Part shown: one piece after another, positions 61,069 through 64,000 of the stretch
Numbering within the stretch: position 1 is the stretch's first letter
How the letters are laid out: every line of letters starts with the position of its first letter
Assembly (NCBI RefSeq): GCF_000745475.1
Contig: NZ_KN050692.1
Location: 513,955-577,954, forward strand
DNA from: Allobosea sp. UNC402CLCol
GTDB lineage: Bacteria; Pseudomonadota; Alphaproteobacteria; Rhizobiales; Beijerinckiaceae
Reading direction: 5' to 3'
Length of the DNA: 64,000 nucleotides
Made by a program: the position numbers and the translations under genes
The notes under the pieces: generated by a model
Databases searched by the model: none
Told to the model about the DNA's origin: nothing
Seen by the model: only the letters and a program-made list of their open reading frames with translations

Positions 61069-61266
61069 GCAGGGCATGGACGGGCGCCGGACCGATTGCC
61101 GCAAGCCCCGCCCGCTTCACCGGCAGCCCCAACGGAACGGGCCTACGCGACAGATCGCCACGCAATTGTCATATGAAACGAGACCATTCTCCGTGAATTG
61201 ACATTGTTCCAACGCGATTGGCCCCCATCTTGAATATTTGATGACATTTCAGCAGGAGTTGTTGCC

Positions 61267-61902
61267 ATGGCCGCCTCACCGCGCATTGCGCTGTTCATCG
61301 ACGGCGCCAATCTTTATGCAACCTCGAAGCAATTGGGCTTCGACATGGATTACCGCCGGTTGCTGCGCGAGTTTCAGGGACGCGGCAACCTGATCCGCGC
61401 GTTTTATTTCACCACGCTGGTGGAGAGCGAGGAGTATTCCTCGATCCGCCCGCTGGTCGATTGGCTCGATTACAACGGCTATCGCGTCATCACCAAGGCG
61501 GCCAAGGAGTTCACCGACGCGACCGGGCGCCGGCGCGTCAAGGGCAACATGGATATCGAGCTGGCGATCGAGATGCTCGAGCTCGCGCCGCATCTTGACC
61601 AGATCTACCTGTTCTCCGGCGACGGCGATTTCCGGCCGCTGGTCGAAGCCGTGCAGCGCAAGGGCGTGAAAGTCTGGGTGGTCTCGACCATCTCGACCAA
61701 CCCGCCGATGGTCTCCGACGAGCTGCGCCGCCAGTGCGACGAATTCCTCGACCTCGCCCAGCTCATGCCGAAGATCGGGCGCGACCCGGCCGAGCGCAGT
61801 GCCCGCAGCGGCGGGGCGCCGGGCGGGCCGGTGACGCCGGGCAATCCCGGGCTGGAGCGGCGCTACGGCATCCGCCAGGGCGACGAGCCGGTCGAGGGGT
61901 GA
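61267..61902 (+). CDS. NYN domain protein (LabA/DUF88 family)
   Basis: A 211-residue protein with a PIN-like NYN fold. The acidic residues expected at a nuclease site are in 'IALFIDGANLYATSK', 'KGNMDIELAIEMLELAP' and 'YLFSGDGDFRPLVEAVQRKG'. The last 40 residues are low-complexity ('GGAPGGPVTPGNPG'). It is probably an RNA-processing or RNA-binding protein; not proven. AGGAG lies 8 nt before the ATG. About 200 nt separates it from the acetyltransferase gene. Confidence 0.88.
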   Translation: MAASPRIALFIDGANLYATSKQLGFDMDYRRLLREFQGRGNLIRAFYFTTLVESEEYSSIRPLVDWLDYNGYRVITKAAKEFTDATGRRRVKGNMDIELAIEMLELAPHLDQIYLFSGDGDFRPLVEAVQRKGVKVWVVSTISTNPPMVSDELRRQCDEFLDLAQLMPKIGRDPAERSARSGGAPGGPVTPGNPGLERRYGIRQGDEPVEG

Positions 61903-61926
61903 GTTTGGCGCGGGACCGGCGCCGCC

Positions 61927-62400
61927 CTACCCGCCGCTCTTCAACAGCCGCTGCTTGTCGCGATTCCAGTCGCGCTCTTTCTCGGTCTCGCGCTTGTCGT
62001 GGAGCTTCTTGCCCTTGCCAAGGCCGAGCTCGACCTTCGCCCTGCCCTTGTCGTTGAAATAGACCTTGAGCGGGATCAGGGCCATGCCCTCGCGCTGGAC
62101 CGCGCCCATCAGCTTGTTGATCTCCCGCCTGTGAAGCAGGAGCTTCCGCGGCCGGCGGACCTCGTGATTGAAGCGGTTCGCCTCGAGATATTCCGGAATA
62201 TGGGCGTTGAACAGGAAGAGCTCCGTCCCCATCGGGCCGGCATAGCTCTCGCCGATCGTCGCCTTGCCGCCGCGCAACGACTTAATCTCGGTCCCCTGCA
62301 GGGCGATGCCCGCCTCCACGGTTTCCTTGATCTCGTAGTTGAAGCGCGCCTTGCGATTATCGGCGGCGAGCCTGTAGCGCTCTGGATCGGGCTTTTTCAT
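61927..62400 (-). CDS. smpB: SsrA-binding protein SmpB
   Basis: A 157-residue SmpB, which delivers tmRNA to stalled ribosomes. Features: 'RYRLAADNRKARFNYEIKE', 'GIALQGTEIKSLRGGKATIG', 'PRKLLLHRREINKLMG' and the basic tail 'KGKKLHDKRETEKERDWNRD' that forms a helix in the mRNA channel. Its ATG overlaps the stop of the PaiB-like gene by 4 nt (62397-62400). Confidence 0.96.
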   Translation of the reverse strand: MKKPDPERYRLAADNRKARFNYEIKETVEAGIALQGTEIKSLRGGKATIGESYAGPMGTELFLFNAHIPEYLEANRFNHEVRRPRKLLLHRREINKLMGAVQREGMALIPLKVYFNDKGRAKVELGLGKGKKLHDKRETEKERDWNRDKQRLLKSGG

Positions 62401-63044
62401 GCGTTCCCGCCGAATCCATGTTCCCTGACGAGCGCCGCCATCGCCTGCGATTCCGATTCAGGATCGGCGCTCAAGCCGTTGAGAACACCGAGCTTGTCAT
62501 CCTCGCGTCGATTCTGGCTGAGCTTGAACTTGCCGATGATCGAGGCGATCTCGACCTCGATGCCGACGATGCCGCGGGTCTGTGCCGCGATGAAGGGCTC
62601 GGGCGCGTCGGTCACGGCCCAGGGCTCGGCGCGGGGCGCCTCCTGCTGCCGCGTCAGCGATTCGAGCTGGGCGCGCAGCCAGGCCGGGTCCTCGATGGTG
62701 CGGGCGGGGCCGCGCACCTGCACCGTGACGTAATTCCAGGTCGGCACGACCTTGCCGGTCTCGCGCTTGGTCGCATACCAGGCGGGCGTGACATAGCGCT
62801 CGACGCCGGTGAAGATCACCAGCGTCTCGGCACCGGCCGCGATCGCCTTCCATTGCGCGTTGGGTCGGGCGAGATGGGCCCGCAGCACGCCGTTCTTGCC
62901 GATATCCTCATGCAGGACGAAGGGCACGGGATTGGCGATCAGGCCGCCCTCGCCCACCGTCACCAGCGTGGCGAGCGGATGCTGGCGGATGACCGCATGC
63001 AGTTGCGCGCGGTCCTCGACCTTGAAGTGACTGGGCTCGTACAT
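62397..63044 (-). CDS. FMN-binding negative transcriptional regulator family protein (PaiB-like)
   Basis: A 215-residue split-barrel flavin-binding protein: 'MYEPSHFKVEDRAQLHAVIR', 'LATLVTVGEGGLIANPVPFV', 'LRAHLARPNAQWKAI' and 'TWNYVTVQVRGPAR'. Bacillus PaiB affects sporulation and protease genes; no DNA-binding motif is visible, so a flavin-linked enzymatic role is as likely. It lies between dapA and smpB and overlaps smpB by 4 nt. Confidence 0.9.
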   Translation of the reverse strand: MYEPSHFKVEDRAQLHAVIRQHPLATLVTVGEGGLIANPVPFVLHEDIGKNGVLRAHLARPNAQWKAIAAGAETLVIFTGVERYVTPAWYATKRETGKVVPTWNYVTVQVRGPARTIEDPAWLRAQLESLTRQQEAPRAEPWAVTDAPEPFIAAQTRGIVGIEVEIASIIGKFKLSQNRREDDKLGVLNGLSADPESESQAMAALVREHGFGGNA

Positions 63045-63097
63045 CGTTCCGGTATCCCTGGCTTCGGCCGGGGCGACCGGTCGAACACAATCCCTAT

Positions 63098-63991
63098 TTA
63101 GGCATTCATCAGCCCGGCGAAAACCATGGCCTCGCGGATCACCTTCCCCGTCGCCGGCGTCACCGGCAGCAGCGGCAGGCGGATCTCCTCCTCGATGCGG
63201 CCGAGCAGCTTCAGGCCATGCTTGGCGCCGGCGAGGCCCGGCTCCTTGAAGGTGGCGTCATGGAGCGGCACCAGCCGGTCCTGCACCTTCAACGCCTTGG
63301 CGTAATCGCCCTTGAGCGCGGCCTCCATCAGGTCGGCGCAGAGGCGCGGCGCGACATTGGCGACCACCGAGATGCAGCCATGACCGCCGGCCGCCATATA
63401 GGCCAGCGCCGTCATGTCCTCGCCCGAGAGCTGGATGAAATCCGGCCCCATGGCGTGGCGCTGCTGCGAGACGCGCGCGAGGTTGGCGGTGGCGTCCTTC
63501 ACTCCGGCGATGTTCTTGAGCTCGTAGAGCCGGGCCATCGTCTCGACCGACATGTCGACCACCGAGCGCGGCGGGATGTTGTAGATGATGATCGGAATGC
63601 CGACCGCGTCGTTCACCGCCTTGAAATGCTGGTACATGCCCTCCTGGGTGGGCTTGTTGTAATAGGGCGTGACGACGAGGAGAGCGTTGGCGCCCGCCTT
63701 CTCGGCATGGACGGCGAGGTCGATGGCTTCCGTCGTGTTGTTGGAGCCGGCGCCGGCGATGACCGGAACGCGGCCCTTGTTCTGGGCGACGACGATCTCG
63801 ACGACGCGCTTGTGCTCGTCATGGGAGAGCGTCGGGCTCTCGCCGGTGGTGCCGACCGGGACGAGGCCGGTCGAGCCGCTCTCGATCTGCCAATCGACCA
63901 GCGCCCGCAGTGCAGCCTCGTCGACCTTGCCGTCTTTGAACGGCGTGACCAGAGCGGGCATCGAGCCGGTAAAGGCGGGGTGCTTGGTCAT
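63098..63991 (-). CDS. dapA: 4-hydroxy-tetrahydrodipicolinate synthase
   Basis: A 297-residue TIM-barrel aldolase of lysine and diaminopimelate synthesis, joining pyruvate and aspartate semialdehyde. The Schiff-base lysine is K165 ('KNIAGVKDATANL'), with Y137 ('IIIYNIPPRS') and T48/T49 ('VPVGTTGESPTL') in the active site, and 'VVTPYYNKPTQEGMYQHF' is typical. It starts at the ATG at 63991, only 9 bases from the window end, so its promoter is not seen. It leads the dapA-paiB-smpB unit. Confidence 0.96.
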   Translation of the reverse strand: MTKHPAFTGSMPALVTPFKDGKVDEAALRALVDWQIESGSTGLVPVGTTGESPTLSHDEHKRVVEIVVAQNKGRVPVIAGAGSNNTTEAIDLAVHAEKAGANALLVVTPYYNKPTQEGMYQHFKAVNDAVGIPIIIYNIPPRSVVDMSVETMARLYELKNIAGVKDATANLARVSQQRHAMGPDFIQLSGEDMTALAYMAAGGHGCISVVANVAPRLCADLMEAALKGDYAKALKVQDRLVPLHDATFKEPGLAGAKHGLKLLGRIEEEIRLPLLPVTPATGKVIREAMVFAGLMNA

Positions 63992-64000
63992 GAGGACGAT

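Noticed and set aside
61267..61902. NYN-domain protein as a toxin of a toxin-antitoxin pair
   Set aside because: No small antitoxin gene adjoins it and the LabA/DUF88 form is common as a stand-alone housekeeping protein.

Overview
The window is a 64-kb, GC-rich chromosomal segment of an alphaproteobacterium, most likely of the order Rhizobiales/Hyphomicrobiales. The evidence is gene content and order: plsX-fabH-ihfA-merR, nrdR-ribD-ribE-ribH-nusB-thiL, pdxJ-acpS-lepB-rnc-era, rsh-rpoZ, an LdtR/LdtP pair, a DUF6163 membrane protein, dapA-smpB and a magnesium-type HemB. A Bosea-like genus is plausible, but the sequence alone does not settle it. Coding density is high. I saw no transposase, integrase, prophage module or CRISPR array.

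Layout. 1-6.5 kb is the end of a surface-polysaccharide locus: export-protein C-terminus, family-4 glycosyltransferase, WcaJ-type phosphosugar transferase, O-antigen-ligase-like protein and methyltransferase, with a two-gene SMR pair inside it. tRNA-Pro(GGG) follows at 6.7 kb. 6.9-11.6 kb is an accessory block: a lipoprotein; a four-gene set resembling the Bacillus Mhq quinone-detoxification proteins (hydrolase, ring-cleaving dioxygenase, DoxX protein) with a LysR regulator; a small membrane protein; and a Gdx/SugE exporter preceded by a guanidine-II (mini-ykkC) riboswitch. A tRNA-Pro-like 5' half abuts merR at the far side of this block. 11.7-20.1 kb holds merR-ihfA-fabH-plsX-DUF177-CBP3-like chaperone, divergent bamE, a DMT transporter and a proton-pumping pyrophosphatase.

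20.3-28.3 kb holds an MFS/ureidoglycine aminohydrolase pair and the riboflavin/NusB/ThiL/NrdR/GlyA run. 28.5-36.2 kb has a CNNM/CorC-type protein behind a free-standing terminator, the ldtP/ldtR pair, DUF6163, a 3-hydroxyisobutyryl-CoA hydrolase and a PAS-GGDEF-EAL protein. 36.5-45.9 kb has hemB, a YqeY-like protein, a LivH-type permease fused to a lipoprotein-like domain, ilvA, an RDD protein, a methyltransferase, bpt, a DUF2336 protein, an outer-membrane protein and a leaderless peptidoglycan-binding-domain protein. 46-64 kb is mostly housekeeping: parC, recO, a tautomerase/LysR pair, rsh, rpoZ, a HerA-like ATPase, pdxJ, acpS, aqpZ, lepB, rnc, era, an acetyltransferase, a NYN protein, smpB, a PaiB-like protein and dapA.

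Intergenic DNA is seeded with several families of palindromic repeats. Two copies of one family supply the TAG stop codon of the adjacent gene. The points most worth following are the guanidine-II riboswitch, the block between the tRNA-Pro and its partial copy, the terminator-bearing leader of the CNNM-type gene, the lipoprotein-permease fusion, and the operator-like palindromes beside the LysR, LdtR and DMT genes.
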